Shown here piece after piece: positions 1 to 10,849 of a stretch of 64,000 nucleotides of DNA. The notes beneath the pieces are model-generated. The model was not told the DNA's origin and did not search any database. It worked only from the letters and a program-made list of their open reading frames with translations. The position numbers were made by a program, and so were the translations under genes. The stretch is from NCBI GenBank assembly GCA_016271365.2, contig CM057453.1:1079668501-1079732500 (forward strand), written 5' to 3'. The DNA is from Neoceratodus forsteri (Eukaryota; Chordata; Ceratodontiformes; Ceratodontidae). The number at the start of each line of letters is the position of its first letter. The stretch's first letter is position 1.

Positions 1-460
1 CAGGTATTTTCCTGCAATGTGGAGACATGGTCTGTCTGTCTCTGCTCACCATCTATATTCTAGTGTCATTTTCCTCTGCCATGCTCTCTTTCTCCAGACA
101 ACAGACTCGGGTGTGAGGAGGAGGAGGAGGGAAGGAATAAAGCAAGTAAAGGATGGTTTTAGAGGTATACATTTAGAAAAAAATCTGCCCTCATTTGCCA
201 GTTTCTGCCCCCCCTCCCAAAAAAAAAATCACCTGCCTTCTTTGGGACTTGCATCTGATGACAGAACCCAGTTGAAAAAGGTGCCTTCAGTCAGTGTTGG
301 GAGATGACTATTTGTCCATTTTTCTACATGTTTAAATTCACCTTTTATAGGTAGAGACTGCATAAAATATCGGCAATTAGTCCGGCATCATTTAGTCCAC
401 ATGACCAGTAGTCTGTTTCATATTGTCCATGACGATTTGTCTGGCAGGAATATAGCCACT
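1..460. other. Unassigned sequence
   Basis: No recognisable gene or repeat. There is a C/T-rich stretch, a purine run near 116-135 and an A-run near 222. The one open frame here has no family signature and I treat it as chance. The right edge runs into the decayed C-terminal end of a Penelope-like element. Confidence 0.5.
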
Positions 461-469
461 CACGCATGG

Positions 470-1395
470 AAACTATTGAAGTGAAGTTTAGTGTTTCTGT
501 CTGTCTCTTTCCTGTGTAACTTAGTCTCAAGTTGTTTCTTCCTCTTATATATAAGTAAGTCTAAGAACGAAATCTGTTGTTGGCTAGTCTCCATAGTGAA
601 TTTTAAATCTTGGTTCCAACTGTTTAAATAGTTAGTGAACCTCTCTAAATCATCTTTACTGCCTTCCCAGATGACAAATATATAGTCTAAAAAGCATTTC
701 CATTCCCTTATATTGCCAAAAAGGGATTATTTTCTGCATCTAAAACATGTGCGGACTCAAAATTTGCCATGTATAGGTAGGCGTATGATGGTGCCATTGT
801 GCTCCCCATAGACATCCCTTTAATCTGCATATAAAAGTTTTATTCAAACTGGAAGCAGTTCCTACTCAGGACTATGTCTGCCAGTCCTGTCAGGAATTCC
901 TCTGGTGGAAACCAGTCCTCCCTTTGTCTTAAAGCCTTCCTGAGGGAAAATATTCCCTCCTGATGTGGTATACTAATGTACAAGTCTTTAATGTCCAGTG
1001 AAACTAGCCAGACATCCTGACAATTCAGACCCCTTTGATTAAGATGTGTAAATATCTCTAGTATGTGGTTCATGCCCTTAATGTATGTCTGCATTTTTTG
1101 AACTTCTGGTTGGATGTGAAAATCCACATATTTGGAAAGTGGTTCTAAAATAGAATTTATCCCTGAAACTATCAGTCTCCCCGGTGGTTTCTCCGAATTT
1201 TTATTAATCTTTTGGCAGAATGTAACATTTAGACTTTCATTGATCATCATATTTGTTTTCCGTTCTGCACACCATCCTTGATTTACTCCTAGTTCCAGGA
1301 ATTCCTTTATGTCCTCCGGTATTTCTAAGGTGGGGTCACAGGAAAGTGTCTGATAGTGTTCCTCGAAGCACCGAAGCATGTGATGTTACTAAGTC
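470..1395 (-). pseudogene. Penelope-like element reverse transcriptase relic (copy A)
   Basis: The minus strand encodes a Penelope-like reverse transcriptase, the enzyme that copies this retroelement. In order from 1395 downward I see QTLSCDPTLEIPEDIKEFL, KPPGRLIVSGINSILEPLS and the motif A block LVSLDIKDLYISIPHQEG. After an in-frame stop at 840-842 come KGMSMGSTMAPSYAYLYM, then LDYIFVIWEGSKDDLERF, where the catalytic YIDD box is lost (YIFV), and KLHRKETDRNTKLHFNSF. The frame breaks several times. No GIY-YIG endonuclease domain is visible. KINKNSEKPPGR matches the conserved Penelope PKIHKN..KPPGR signature with substitutions. It is a dead, end-truncated copy, and its sequence differs enough from copy B that the two belong to different families. 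Confidence 0.85.
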
Positions 1396-1639
1396 AGCTT
1401 GGACAAACATTGAATGGAATCTGTTTTTATTTATTTTTACCTAGACACAACACTGTTATGGGCACGACAAGTGGCGGGAGCCACGAAACCATCACCCTCC
1501 TTTATAAATGTGAATAAGAGAATAAATGAAGCAGTATTTTTGCTTATCGAAGCTTGGCTACACTGGAGTTTATCCTAATCCTGATTTGTATGCTAGTTTG
1601 AGCTGCCAGCCTAGGATGACCCAACATATTTATGATTAA

Positions 1640-3190
1640 CCTGATAGGGAGGGACAATCTAATCTCACATTCTTTTGCAACAAATAAATAAGTCCCATAC
1701 TACTCCAAGTTATAAAGTTGTTCATTTCAATTTCCTGTCCCATTACAGGGCTCATAAACTTCTTACATTGTGTAACATATTTGCAAAAAGAAAAATTTCC
1801 AAATTTATAACTTACTTTGGGAGGGGGAGCAACCAGGTGTTCTGCAGGTTAATAATTGGTTGAGCATACTTGGGACCACAAAATCTTTTATTGTTTTGGC
1901 TTTCTGAACACCACTTTGGGACCTGGTTTAACTGCATCTTTAAGTTTTGATTCTAATTTTAAAAGTTCCCAATTATTTTTTATGATGTTCCTAACTTCCT
2001 AGATCTCACAGAAAATGTTGTCACAAAGGGCATGAGACATTAATTTCCTGATTTTTCAAATTAGGCATATAAGGGTAACAAAGCGGTCCATTTGATTAAC
2101 ACTTTGAACTGCTTTAGCAATAGTTTGATGACTATAGCCCTTTGTAAAAATCTTCCTACCTGTTCCCTTATTTTTAAAACATTTGTGGCTTTCAGTACAG
2201 CTTTGTTTAGTCCTAATCAGCTGATCCTTAGGGATGTTCTGCATAATATGGGATGGGTGACAACTATTGTAAAGAAGAAGGCTATTTCTGTCAGTTTCCT
2301 TCCTATACAATGTAGTACAGACTTCATTGTTATCATACTTATAGATCAAAAAATCTCCAAAAAACAATTTGTTCAGTACTGATAGTGTATTTAAATTTCA
2401 AACAGTTGTTTGTTCTTTCTAGCCATGAAACAAAATTTACCAAACTGTTCTTCAATACCTTTCCATACAACTAACACATTATCTATATAACACCTCCACA
2501 TGTCTAGATAATGAAAAAATGGAGTTGTGTCTGTGCTATACAGAATACGTTACCACCATGCAACATAAAGTCCTGCATAACTAAGAGCCATGGTGGCACC
2601 CTTGGCTGCACCCCTGATTTGCCTGTAATAGGTATTCTGATGTAAAAACATGTTTTTTGTTAGTACTAAATGGGCTAATTCAACCAAAAAATGTGTGAAC
2701 ATATTCACTTGGCTAATTTTATCCCTCAAAATTAAGAAGTATTGCATAGCCTCAAGACCACCTTCATGGGGTGTTACTGTATACAGGGATTCAATATCTA
2801 GGGTTGTGAAATACCATCCCCTTTCTACTTCTAAATTCTCTACTAGGGCCGCAACTTTCATAGAGTCTCTAGTATAGGCTCTCACTGTAGGTATTAAGGG
2901 TTGTAAAAATTCATCTACTAACATTGAAATGGGCTCCATGAGCCACCCTTTACCTGAAATAATCAGGCGTCCTGGTGGCAAATCCCTATTTTTATGTATC
3001 TTTGGCAAAATGTATATTACTGGAATAACAGGGTGTGCCACTGTGAGTGCCCTAAATGTTTTGTCAGTAATATAGCCCTGAACAAAACCATGACTTAAAA
3101 CTGAATCTATTTCATGTTTAAAGATGCATGTATGATTGCCAGAAAGCTTTTCATAAAAGCTAACATCAGAAAGTTGTCATAGAATTTCCC
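1640..3190 (-). pseudogene. Penelope-like element reverse transcriptase relic (copy B)
   Basis: A longer minus-strand Penelope-like relic. The N-terminal part (about 3190-3050) reads FYEKLSGNHTCIFKHEIDSV across breaks. Then come YILPKIHKNRDLPPGRLII, the motif A block TTLDIESLYTVTPHEGG, GAAKGATMALSYAGLYV and MWRCYIDNVLVVWKG. In the last, the catalytic YIDD is YIDN (2478-2489), which should kill polymerase activity. Next is TLYRKETDRNSLLLYNS and a cysteine-containing C-terminal linker, KFGNFSFCKYVTQCKKF. Active Penelope elements normally continue into a GIY-YIG endonuclease. The sequence here stops matching near 1640, before that domain. Copy A lies immediately beyond it in the same orientation. 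Confidence 0.85.
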
Positions 3191-3333
3191 CATTGTAATT
3201 TAATTGTATGAATAAACATCAAGGGGATAAACCTCAATTAACAAATAGGACATTCCTGCCATGATCTAATTACTTGTAAATCTTATTGCTAACAATTTAT
3301 AGTACTAAGAAGTAATTTTAGATAGTTCTTGTT

Positions 3334-3342
3334 ATATGTGTT
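3334..3342. repeat. SINE target-site duplication, left copy
   Basis: ATATGTGTT occurs here and again at 3767-3775, directly flanking the SINE. A 9-bp direct repeat at both edges is the usual footprint of LINE-driven insertion. Confidence 0.7.
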
Positions 3343-3766
3343 AAGCAGTGTCAGTGGCTCAGCAGGTAGCACTCACCTCTGAGGCCAGGAGATCAGTAGG
3401 CTGTGGGTTCTATCCTCACACCAGGCACTTGGGTTAAATCCTCAATACTGACACTGTAGTGTAGCATGAGGGGTGTTGCACCCTGAGGTGCCGCTCTTTC
3501 AGATGAGGCATTAAACTGAGGTCCCATCTGCCTGTTCTGGTAGTAGTTCAGGTGGATGTTAAAGATCCCATGGCACTTCTTGAGCAGGGAATTTCCCTGT
3601 GCAATGGCCAAATTTCTCTCCATTCATGAAAATACCACCAACAGCTTAATCTGGTTCAAGGTCAGTTGGCATTCATCTGTATCCGCCTCCCCTGGGTTGT
3701 GCCTGAAAATAGCCAGAATTTGTCTAGTGCACTTGCCCGGTCAACAAAAACTAAATAAATAAAAAA
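3343..3766 (+). mobile_element. tRNA-derived SINE with conserved central domain and A-rich tail
   Basis: A complete-looking SINE between matching 9-bp duplications. The 5' part is tRNA-like, with a pol III A box TGGCTCAGCAGG at 3355-3366 and a B box GGTTCTATCC at 3406-3415, about 40 bp apart as in tRNA genes. The central part (about 3485-3600) contains TTTCAGATGAGGCATTAAAC and GATCCCATGGCACTTCTTGA. From memory this resembles the conserved domain shared by V-SINE and related fish, shark and coelacanth SINE families, so the superfamily name is tentative. The 3' end is AAATAAATAAAAAAA. It has no coding capacity and would have depended on a partner LINE. The exact partner is not evident. Confidence 0.75.
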
Positions 3767-3775
3767 ATATGTGTT
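3767..3775. repeat. SINE target-site duplication, right copy
   Basis: ATATGTGTT, identical to 3334-3342, directly follows the A-rich tail of the SINE. Confidence 0.7.
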
Positions 3776-4043
3776 TGCATATTGGGAGATTGTTATATTA
3801 AGGCATGTGAAATGCTCACTGCCTTATCTGTCAACCAGTTACTAACTTCTTGGGTAATGAATGAAATGACACCCATGTAATGGTTTCTGTAATTAGTATG
3901 CCTCATTGGATTCTAAAGTGAGAGCCTGGCTTAACTACATATCATGTTAATGCCATGTATTTTTAATTTGTCTTAATATGTGCTCATTTTATACAAATTA
4001 ATTGATGTTAGTATTTATATGGGGTATCTGTGCATGAATATTT

Positions 4044-4085
4044 CACTCTGACGAAGCAGGGTGTTGACCTTGTGAAACGTTAGTG
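4044..4085 (+). ncRNA. Hammerhead-type ribozyme candidate
   Basis: The stretch can be folded into a minimal type I hammerhead. Stem I is CACT (4044-4047) with AGTG (4082-4085). The core CTGACGA (4048-4054) fits the CUGANGA box. Stem II is GCAGGGT (4056-4062) with ACCTTGT (4067-4073) around the loop GTTG, including two G-T pairs. GAA (4074-4076) follows, then a two-pair stem III AC/GT (4077-4080). T at 4081 is the allowed cleavage-site base. One extra A (4055) sits between the core box and stem II. Hammerheads with very short stem III are known from Penelope-element terminal repeats, and Penelope relics lie just to the left. The fold is a hand reading; activity is unproven. Confidence 0.6.
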
Positions 4086-4215
4086 TTTTTTCTCCTTATA
4101 TCTTTAGCTACATTTTGATGTTTTATGCTGCTTTTTGTAATAAAATGGTTTAATATTTAAATCACCATATGTGTGCCTCTATATTTTGGTGGGTGCTACA
4201 TTGTTTTTTTAATTT
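4086..4215 (+). mobile_element. Penelope-type terminal-repeat remnant downstream of the ribozyme
   Basis: T-rich sequence with a polyadenylation signal AATAAA at 4139-4144 and the phrase GGTGGGTGCTACATTG near 4180. The order ribozyme, then AATAAA, then a short G/T-rich end resembles the pseudo-LTR of amphibian-type Penelope elements as I know them. It points in the opposite direction to the two Penelope coding relics. It is therefore either an inverted terminal repeat of one of them or a separate copy. Confidence 0.45.
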
Positions 4216-4299
4216 GTTGGCTTTAATTAAGTAATCACTACCATGTTTTCTGGTGCTCTTTGTGTTTTTTGTTTCATTTCCATACATGTTAATAATTTT

Positions 4300-5705
4300 T
4301 TTTAAACGGAAAAAATTATAAAGAAATGTTTATGGAAAGGTAAGAAACCAAGGCTAAAACTGGAAAAATTATATTTGTCTAAGAATATGGGGGGACTTTA
4401 TCTTGCAAATTTTCAGTGGTATTATCAAGCAGCCAAACTATCTGCTGTATACTGTAGCATATGGATGATTCCATCAAGAACACGTCCAAGCTGCCTGTCA
4501 AATAGAAGCCATCTCAATACCATATGAACACTTACAATATATTCTTTATGCAGGTCCTTAGTGTACAAATACAAATACAGTTTGCATAACAACTGCTACA
4601 GCCTGCAAAACTTGGGATACAATTTTGGAAAAAAAACAATCTCTAAGTGATCCATCTCCATAACTCCTATATATTTTAATGGTAGATTTTATCCATCTTT
4701 TTCAGATGATGGTTTCAAATTGTGGCATACACAAAGTTTAAAAGAGATACAACAACTATATGATGCCAATGGCCTTTTAGATTTTGATACAATTAAACAA
4801 AAGCATATAATTCCTAATACCTATTTCTTCAGATACTTGCAAATTAAGAACTACTTGGAAAAAAGGCTATTTTTATACAAAACCTACTGAGAATGAATTG
4901 AAATTCAACTAAGCCTAAATATTAACATAACACTCATTTCAAAATTCTACACAATCTTGCAAACCCTGCTTGGACAATCACAAAACGTATTAAAACAAAA
5001 ATGGGAAATCAAACAAAGATCCTTAATATCAGAAGCAAAATGGGCTCAACTTATTAATTTGAAAAACATTGGTATACTATGTACATGATAATTACAAATT
5101 TATTTTGATATAATTCACAGAACATACTCTACACCCCACAGAATACATTTAATGAATCCCAAATATTCAAATGATTGCTCCATATGTAAATCACAGAAAG
5201 GTACTCTGGAATATATGTTAATCACCTGCAAAAAAATAACTACATTTTTTAAAACAATTATTGATACAAATTATAAAATCTCATCTATTAAATTGAAAAA
5301 ATAAACAGTGAATGCTAATTTATGACAACTGGCTATTTATCTGATAAATGCAATAATAATTAACAAAGATTAATTCTTATAGCCATTATCAATGCACATA
5401 AATGTTTATGAATTAAATGGAAGCATGAAATTCTCCAAGATTATAAGATGTGGATGAACTTGATGGTGGATGTGTATAAATTGGAGAAAGTACATTATAT
5501 TTTGTTAGATCAATATGCAATGTTCCATAAAGTTTGGCAATGTTTTGAAAACTATTTAACATCTATAGATATGCTGAACAAATTTTGTATCTATTGATTC
5601 AAATGTCTAGATTTGAGTATGACCCTTTAGTTTGTACAAAACTGACTATATGTCCTATGTAATGTTTCCTGTACCTGTATACTTGTTTACACAATAAAAA
5701 AAAGA
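4300..5705 (+). pseudogene. L1-type LINE, 5'-truncated copy (ORF2 C-terminus and 3' end)
   Basis: Plus-strand frames, with several shifts, read as the C-terminal third of an L1 ORF2 protein: LEKLYLSKNMGGLYLANFQW, then FSDDGFKLWHTQSLKEIQQL, then the cysteine motif CSICKSQKGTLEYMLITC typical of L1 ORF2 C-termini, then WQCFENYLTSIDML. It ends in an A-rich tail with AATAAA at 5693-5698. It is a normal 5'-truncated retroinsertion, now decayed by stops and small indels. Sequence from 5706 to 6236 holds nothing I recognise. Confidence 0.75.
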
Positions 5706-6236
5706 AGAAATATGACCAGGGGAGTTGTGGAGGCATATTCTTAATAATTTCTTCAAGCTGTTTTGCTGTCCTATCACAAGCATGGGCAACAGTTTCTATT
5801 TGATATAGTCTATGCTTCTACAGTAGGTGGAAAGAACATGTCGCTTTTACAGTATATAGGATATAGTAGTGTTGCCATGCTATATTGGTCCACAATGTAC
5901 GCTGACAAACCTGCCTAACAGGTTATGTAAGAAACATCTCTGACACTTATTTAATGAATATTTCATCCTGCTGATGAGATGACTTAGATGAACTAGTGGT
6001 GTCTCCTCCTTCACCACTATTTTTATAGTCAATATCAACACCACCCCATTGCCACCACAGTTACCACAACCACTAGCCTTGCTTAATATGGGTTGTTCTA
6101 GAAGCTTGTAAATAACCTATTGTGTGGTGTTCAAGTAAGCGCCATGAAAAGGACCATGTTAAGGGCTGTTGATACTGCACTAAAATCATTAACATCATTA
6201 ACAGATACACAGATGAATAAGAGAAGAAAAAGACCA
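5706..6236. other. Unassigned sequence
   Basis: No gene, RNA or repeat structure recognised between the L1 3' end and the fold-back element. Confidence 0.5.
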
Positions 6237-7666
6237 TGGGCTCTATTCTTAAAGAGCCCTTAGAGTGATGGAAGCTACAGAAAATGGCAGCTTGCATCCA
6301 AGTGTGGTGTGCCAGGGATCCTAGCCCTATACTCTATTGGGTGGGGTCCCAGCAGCAAAATCCCTAGGCTTGCAGCAACTCTGGTCATGTGCAAAACAGG
6401 CAACACATCCAGAGGGTGTGCCGCAAGCTGTGGGTGGCTTGTGCAACTCTAGCATGTTCCTGGTGGAGCAGCACTGTCCCCTGATCCCCAATGACACTAA
6501 TAGTTTTACAAATACATATTTCTTGGTAGTCCTGTGGCCCCTTCCCAATCCCTGCTGTTCCCATAGTCCTATGTAATAATATACCCTTTCTGGTCTAGAA
6601 CCCACCATCCTCAATGTTGCCATAGTCATATTTAATTTATACCCTTCCTGGTGGTCTAGTACCCATGATCCTTGATGTTGCTGCAGTCATATGTAATAAT
6701 ATACAACTTCCTGGTGGTTCAATGCCCCTCCGAGTCTCGATAAACACCATAGTCATATTAATGATATACCCTCTTCTGTGGTTTGTTGTTCTCTCATCTC
6801 TTTGTCATCAGATCATACAGATCCCCGGAGCCGATTCTCAACCCCACCCAAGATTGTAGTGCTCATCGTCACTCCTTCTGGGAACACATCGCCTAACAGT
6901 ATTTTGACCTTCGTTCATTGCTGTTTATGAACTGTCATGACAAGTACTTTATAGTGTACACGTTCATTGACTGAAAGTCAATCAATGAGCACATACACTA
7001 TACGGTACATGTTCAGTGACAGTTCAGTCGGCGACCAGCTGTGGTGGTGAGAGGTGGGCTGTACTGGTCATCAGCTGTGTTTCAGAATGAGGGAGTAGGG
7101 TGGTGGGTGCTACCTGCTGGGGTGGAGGTTGGGAGCCCACAAGGCCATCAGGGAAGAGGGTTTATCTTGAGTATGATTACGGTGATATTGGGGATCAGGG
7201 TGGAGGCCAGTAAACTACCAGGAAGGGGTATATCATTAAATATGACTATGGTGACATTGGAGATCAGGGAAGGGGGCCACGGGGCCACTGGACCACCAGG
7301 AAAGGGTATATAGTAAAATATGACTATGATGACATTGGGGCTGGGGGGGGACCGCAGCACATTTCTGCAAACAGGTCAACTCTCCCAGAGGAGAATTAAG
7401 TATCTTCAGACCAGCCCTGGCTGGTCTAACAGTACTTAGAATTTCTCCCTCTAGGAGAGTTCTGAGAATTTTGCTTTCAGGAATGCTGCAGCTTGTGTCT
7501 GCCACATGCCCCCTAGCATCATGTCATAGACCATTTTTGGGCACAAGGGCAGTGCAAGTGAGAATCACTCCAGACACATTGTTTGGCATAAGGGGCACTT
7601 TGTGCCATTCATTGTGGCACAACCCCCTTGAGCTGTGCCAGGAGCTTTAAGAATTGAGTCCCATGA
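6237..7666. mobile_element. Fold-back (terminal-inverted-repeat) element, about 1.4 kb
   Basis: The ends are inverted copies: ATGGGCTCTATTCTTAAAG at the left and, reverse-complemented, ATGGGACTCAATTCTTAAAG at the right. Inside, a unit of roughly 80-100 bp, containing a TATGACTATGGTGACATTGG-like block and CCACCAGGAA, is repeated about three times. The units lie in one orientation at about 6480-6790 and in the opposite orientation at about 7140-7350. The middle is a large imperfect hairpin (6928-7027). The whole element can therefore fold on itself. It has no transposase frame and no clear target duplication, so the superfamily is unknown. Confidence 0.65.
6928..7027. repeat. Central hairpin of the fold-back element
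   Basis: The left arm starts GAACTGTCATGACAAGTAC. The right arm ends in CATGTTCAGTGACAGTTC, its approximate reverse complement. The arms are about 48 bp and meet around AGTCAATCAATGAG. Several mismatches show that it is not recent. Confidence 0.7.
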
Positions 7667-7676
7667 GCCCATTGAG

Positions 7677-8425
7677 TCACTGTAAAGCCCTACTTGATTT
7701 ATTCTGCTCTTCCAGAGTCCTCCATAATCCTGCCTCCCTCTTATTCCTAACAACCCATTTGAAACTGTTCCACTGTGTCTTTAATTTTAATTTAACCCCA
7801 GCAATGATGACATTACTGAGAAGACTGTTCCACCAGCCCACAACCTGCTCCTTGTAAAAAAATATTTCCATTTTGAAATTCACACCTTTCCTCATGTGGT
7901 TGTGCCCTCTGGTGAGTGCACCAATTCCCAGCTTGAACAACTCTGTAGTGACAGCCCTGTACTTTTCTGTATGTATGTATTTATATGTTGTTACCATGTA
8001 ACCACTTTTCCCCTGTCCTCCACAGAGTACATAGTGAGCTTCTCCTGTGTCTCCAGGTAGGACCTGCCATGTTGCCCTGGATATTTTGTAGCATTTTGTT
8101 TGATAGTCTGTAAACTCTCCTCTACATATTCAGCTATGGGCTCCACAACTGTATGCAACACCAGGTGCAGTCAAACCAATGACCTGTACAGTACGCCAGT
8201 ATCGCCTCCCTCCTACAACTCATGAGACTCTTCAGTTACACTTCAGTATCCAGTTCTTCTTCCTGTATGCCACACTGCATTTAATAGAGGTTTTAAACAA
8301 TTAGTCAATTATCAACCCAGGACTCTTCTTCCCATAAGTGTTCCATCTTGATCCAATTGATGCATTGTTCCATCTGAGGATTTTGTTACCAGTATGCATC
8401 ACTACATCTTCTGGCATTGAATTTT
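7677..8425 (-). pseudogene. CR1-like LINE, C-terminal ORF2 fragment (copy B, distal part)
   Basis: Minus-strand translation gives the C-terminus of a CR1-type ORF2: REAILAY, then CCIQLWSP, then TTYKYIHTEKYRAVTTELFK, then FFYKEQVVGWWNSLLSNVI. This is the RGD(L/M)I.TYK...FF..RVV..WNSLP..V region that ends CR1 proteins. Frame breaks and stops show it is dead. It may be the downstream part of the CR1 copy whose upstream part lies at 9600-10316, with the L2/Rex1-like LINE at 8437-9560 inserted between. A stretch of the CR1 protein between the two parts is missing, so two separate fragments remain possible. Confidence 0.65.
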
Positions 8426-8436
8426 AATTTATTTAT

Positions 8437-9560
8437 TTATTAGTGATTCTGAGATACACCTTTGAGCCGGGGCTCATTTACAAAGTTTCCATGTTGTACA
8501 TTACAGAGCATTAATTAGATGAGATACAAACAATACAATAATTTAGACAAGCATTTCACCAACAAATGGCCTTAATTTGGTCTAGAACAAATAAACAGAA
8601 GCTACCAGGTAGCATTGTCAGGATAGTCAGGAACATAACATAGGAGAGGAGAGGGAGAGAAGGGGCAGGAGTGGGAGGGGTAGAGGGGAGGAGGGTGAAT
8701 TGGATGTTGTGGTCCCATAAAGAAGGTTATGATAGGTATTTAAGTGCAGTTGAAGTTTATTTTCAATGTAAAGTACTTTCTTAAAGCAGATTTAAAATAA
8801 GGATGGATAGACAGGTCCAATATAGCAGTTGGGAACTCATTTAGCCATACCAGTGATCTAACAGGGAAGGACACTTAGTTAGGTTGGTCTTGCAAAAGGG
8901 TACTTGGAGGTTGTCCTGAGGGCACTGTGGGGGAGTGTTTGTGATGATATGGGAAAATAAGTGAGTTAAGAGAGGTGGAGGAGAGACCAAGGTGGGTCTT
9001 TTGCAAGTAGGCTAGTTTGATACTTGATACGAGATCAAGAGGTAGTCAACCTGTATTTACATGGAGGTTGCAGGTGTGCACCAATCTGTCTGCACAAAGG
9101 ACTATGTGACATGCTTTGTTAAGAGCAAACTTACCCTTGAAGAAACAGGTCTGTGGCTGCACCATAGACCGCTAGCCTGTAGTCTATCACAGGGAGGATT
9201 GAGGAGGAGGAGACTGCTAGTCCACCCTCCTTAGTCTTGTGCAGTTTGTGTCTACAGAGGGTGCCTAGTTTTTATTTACCATTGTTACAGCTTGGTCAAC
9301 ATGGTGTGCAAAAGAGAGATTGCCATCTAGGTAGACACCTAGATATTTGAAAGTGCTGACCTGTTTCAGGGTTTTTTCTTCTCTGTTGAGGATAGCAAAG
9401 GGTTGTAGCATATTTTTGTTTGGTGGTATGTGATCAGCATGCTTTTGTTTATTTTGTAATTTAGTAGTAAGATAATGTGGGAGAACCATTGCTTCAGGGC
9501 CGAGAAGCTACTTTGAAGGTTAATCTTCAATTCTTGTTGGCCGAGGCCAATTGTCAGTTT
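8437..9560 (-). pseudogene. L2/Rex1-like LINE, 5'-truncated 3' copy (same family as 45.0-48.5 kb)
   Basis: The minus strand reads FKYLGVYLDGNLSFAHHVDQ, then VIDYRLAVYGAAT, then ALNKACHIVLCADRLVHTCN. These align with FKFLGVTSDSSLSYHRHIDS, IIDYRLAIYGSAS and LNKVCRLLTGADRLTHTCD of the fuller LINE at 45.0-48.5 kb. The 3' untranslated ends also match: TTTGTAAATGAGC, a short hairpin (GAGCC-GG-GGCTC, 8464-8475), CTCAAAGGT, then an AATAAATAAATAAA tail near 8437. It is a standard 5'-truncated copy sitting among CR1 sequence. Confidence 0.8.
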
Positions 9561-9599
9561 CTTGACCAGTGTTTTAATATCTCTACATCCCCTTTTTTA

Positions 9600-10316
9600 T
9601 GCTGCTTGTGTTCTTTTCTCTACCTCACCCCCCACAGATCTGTGGGTCAACCATGAGCAGACACACTTTTCCTTGTAACCATTGCCTGATGTTTCTATTA
9701 TACATGTTTGAAAATCAGGACACCAGGACAGACCCCTGTTGCACCCAACTAATGACCCGTCTGCCATCAAAGAACTTTCTTTCAGAACTTCTACTGTATC
9801 TGTGACTTATTGGTCAACCAGCTCCCAATATCTCTTGTTAGTCCATGTGTTAGCCCTAAGTCTCCTAAGTTTTTACTTGCCTCCTCTGGCACTGAGACAA
9901 TGACCTCGCTGAAGCCTAGATACAATATGCCAACTGCCTGGCACAATACACCATCTGTGTCACCAAACTGAAAACAAATCAATGATGTTTATATGAAATG
10001 ACATGCCTCTCAAGAACCTTGTTGTTTTTTTATACATTAGCTTGTCTTCCTCTAGAATTTCATCTAAGATATTTATTCATTTATTATGGTGTCCAGCAGT
10101 TTGCCTGCTATTGAGCTAAAGCTCATAAGTCTGTAAAATTCAGGGATCTCCCTATACCCACCCTTGCCCATGTGGACCATGTTCACAATGGTTCAGTTAA
10201 CCAACACCTCCTGTTGACAATAACTCATTGAAAAATGTCTGCCACTGGGCAGTCAGGGCATGTGTTGTCTCCTTCAGCACCCTTGGGTGCAGTCCATCTG
10301 ACATTGGGACTTCTTT
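9600..10316 (-). pseudogene. CR1-like LINE, ORF2 reverse-transcriptase fragment (copy B, proximal part)
   Basis: Minus-strand pieces match the CR1 linker and palm: VPMSDGLHPRVLKETTHALT, then broken GNYRP/SSIAGKLL-like sequence, then ILYLGFSEVIVSVPEEASK and NLGDLGLTHGLTRDIGSWLT. The catalytic motif A (YLDFSKAFDSVPH in CR1) is altered to YLGFSEVIVSVPE, so it cannot be active. There are many stops. It lies directly downstream of CR1 copy A in the same orientation. Confidence 0.7.
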
Positions 10317-10849
10317 ATGTTCAGGTCCTACAGACCCTTCAGCACTCTCACTTTAGGTATATATATGTATCGTGTCTATAACTTGTGGCTATCTGTAGAC
10401 TTGAACCTTAGCATGTTGTCAGGTACTTGTCCTGTAGCCTCCACTATGAACACAGAACATAGAAACAAAGACAATGTTGGCAGAAAAAGACTGACAGTCC
10501 ATCTAGTTTGCCCATCTAACCTTATCATACTCAGGAACTATAGTCTCTGTGGGGTCTATACATACCCTATTCATCCTCTTGTTCTCTATATTTTCACCTT
10601 CCTCATCCTGCTAAGTAACTACTATAACCTTAGCTCTATCCCAGCTGTGTTTGGAGCTGTTTATGGTTCAGGCACCCACCACATCTGCCAGCAGACCACT
10701 CCATGGCTCAACCACTTTTTCTCTAAACCAATACTTTCTCACATCCTTTAAAACTCTCCAATTAACCTCCACTTATGACCCAGTGTCCTAACTTATTTGC
10801 TTCTAGCAAGTAACTCTTCACAGTTCACATTCTTTAGTCCTTTCAGGAA

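Noticed and set aside
3343..3420. A functional tRNA gene
   Set aside because: A and B boxes are present, but the cloverleaf is incomplete and the sequence continues into a SINE body with an A-rich tail and target duplication.
5970..5990. A second hammerhead core (CTGATGAGATGA)
   Set aside because: The CTGATGA box is present, but no stem II, GAAA box or closing stem follows.
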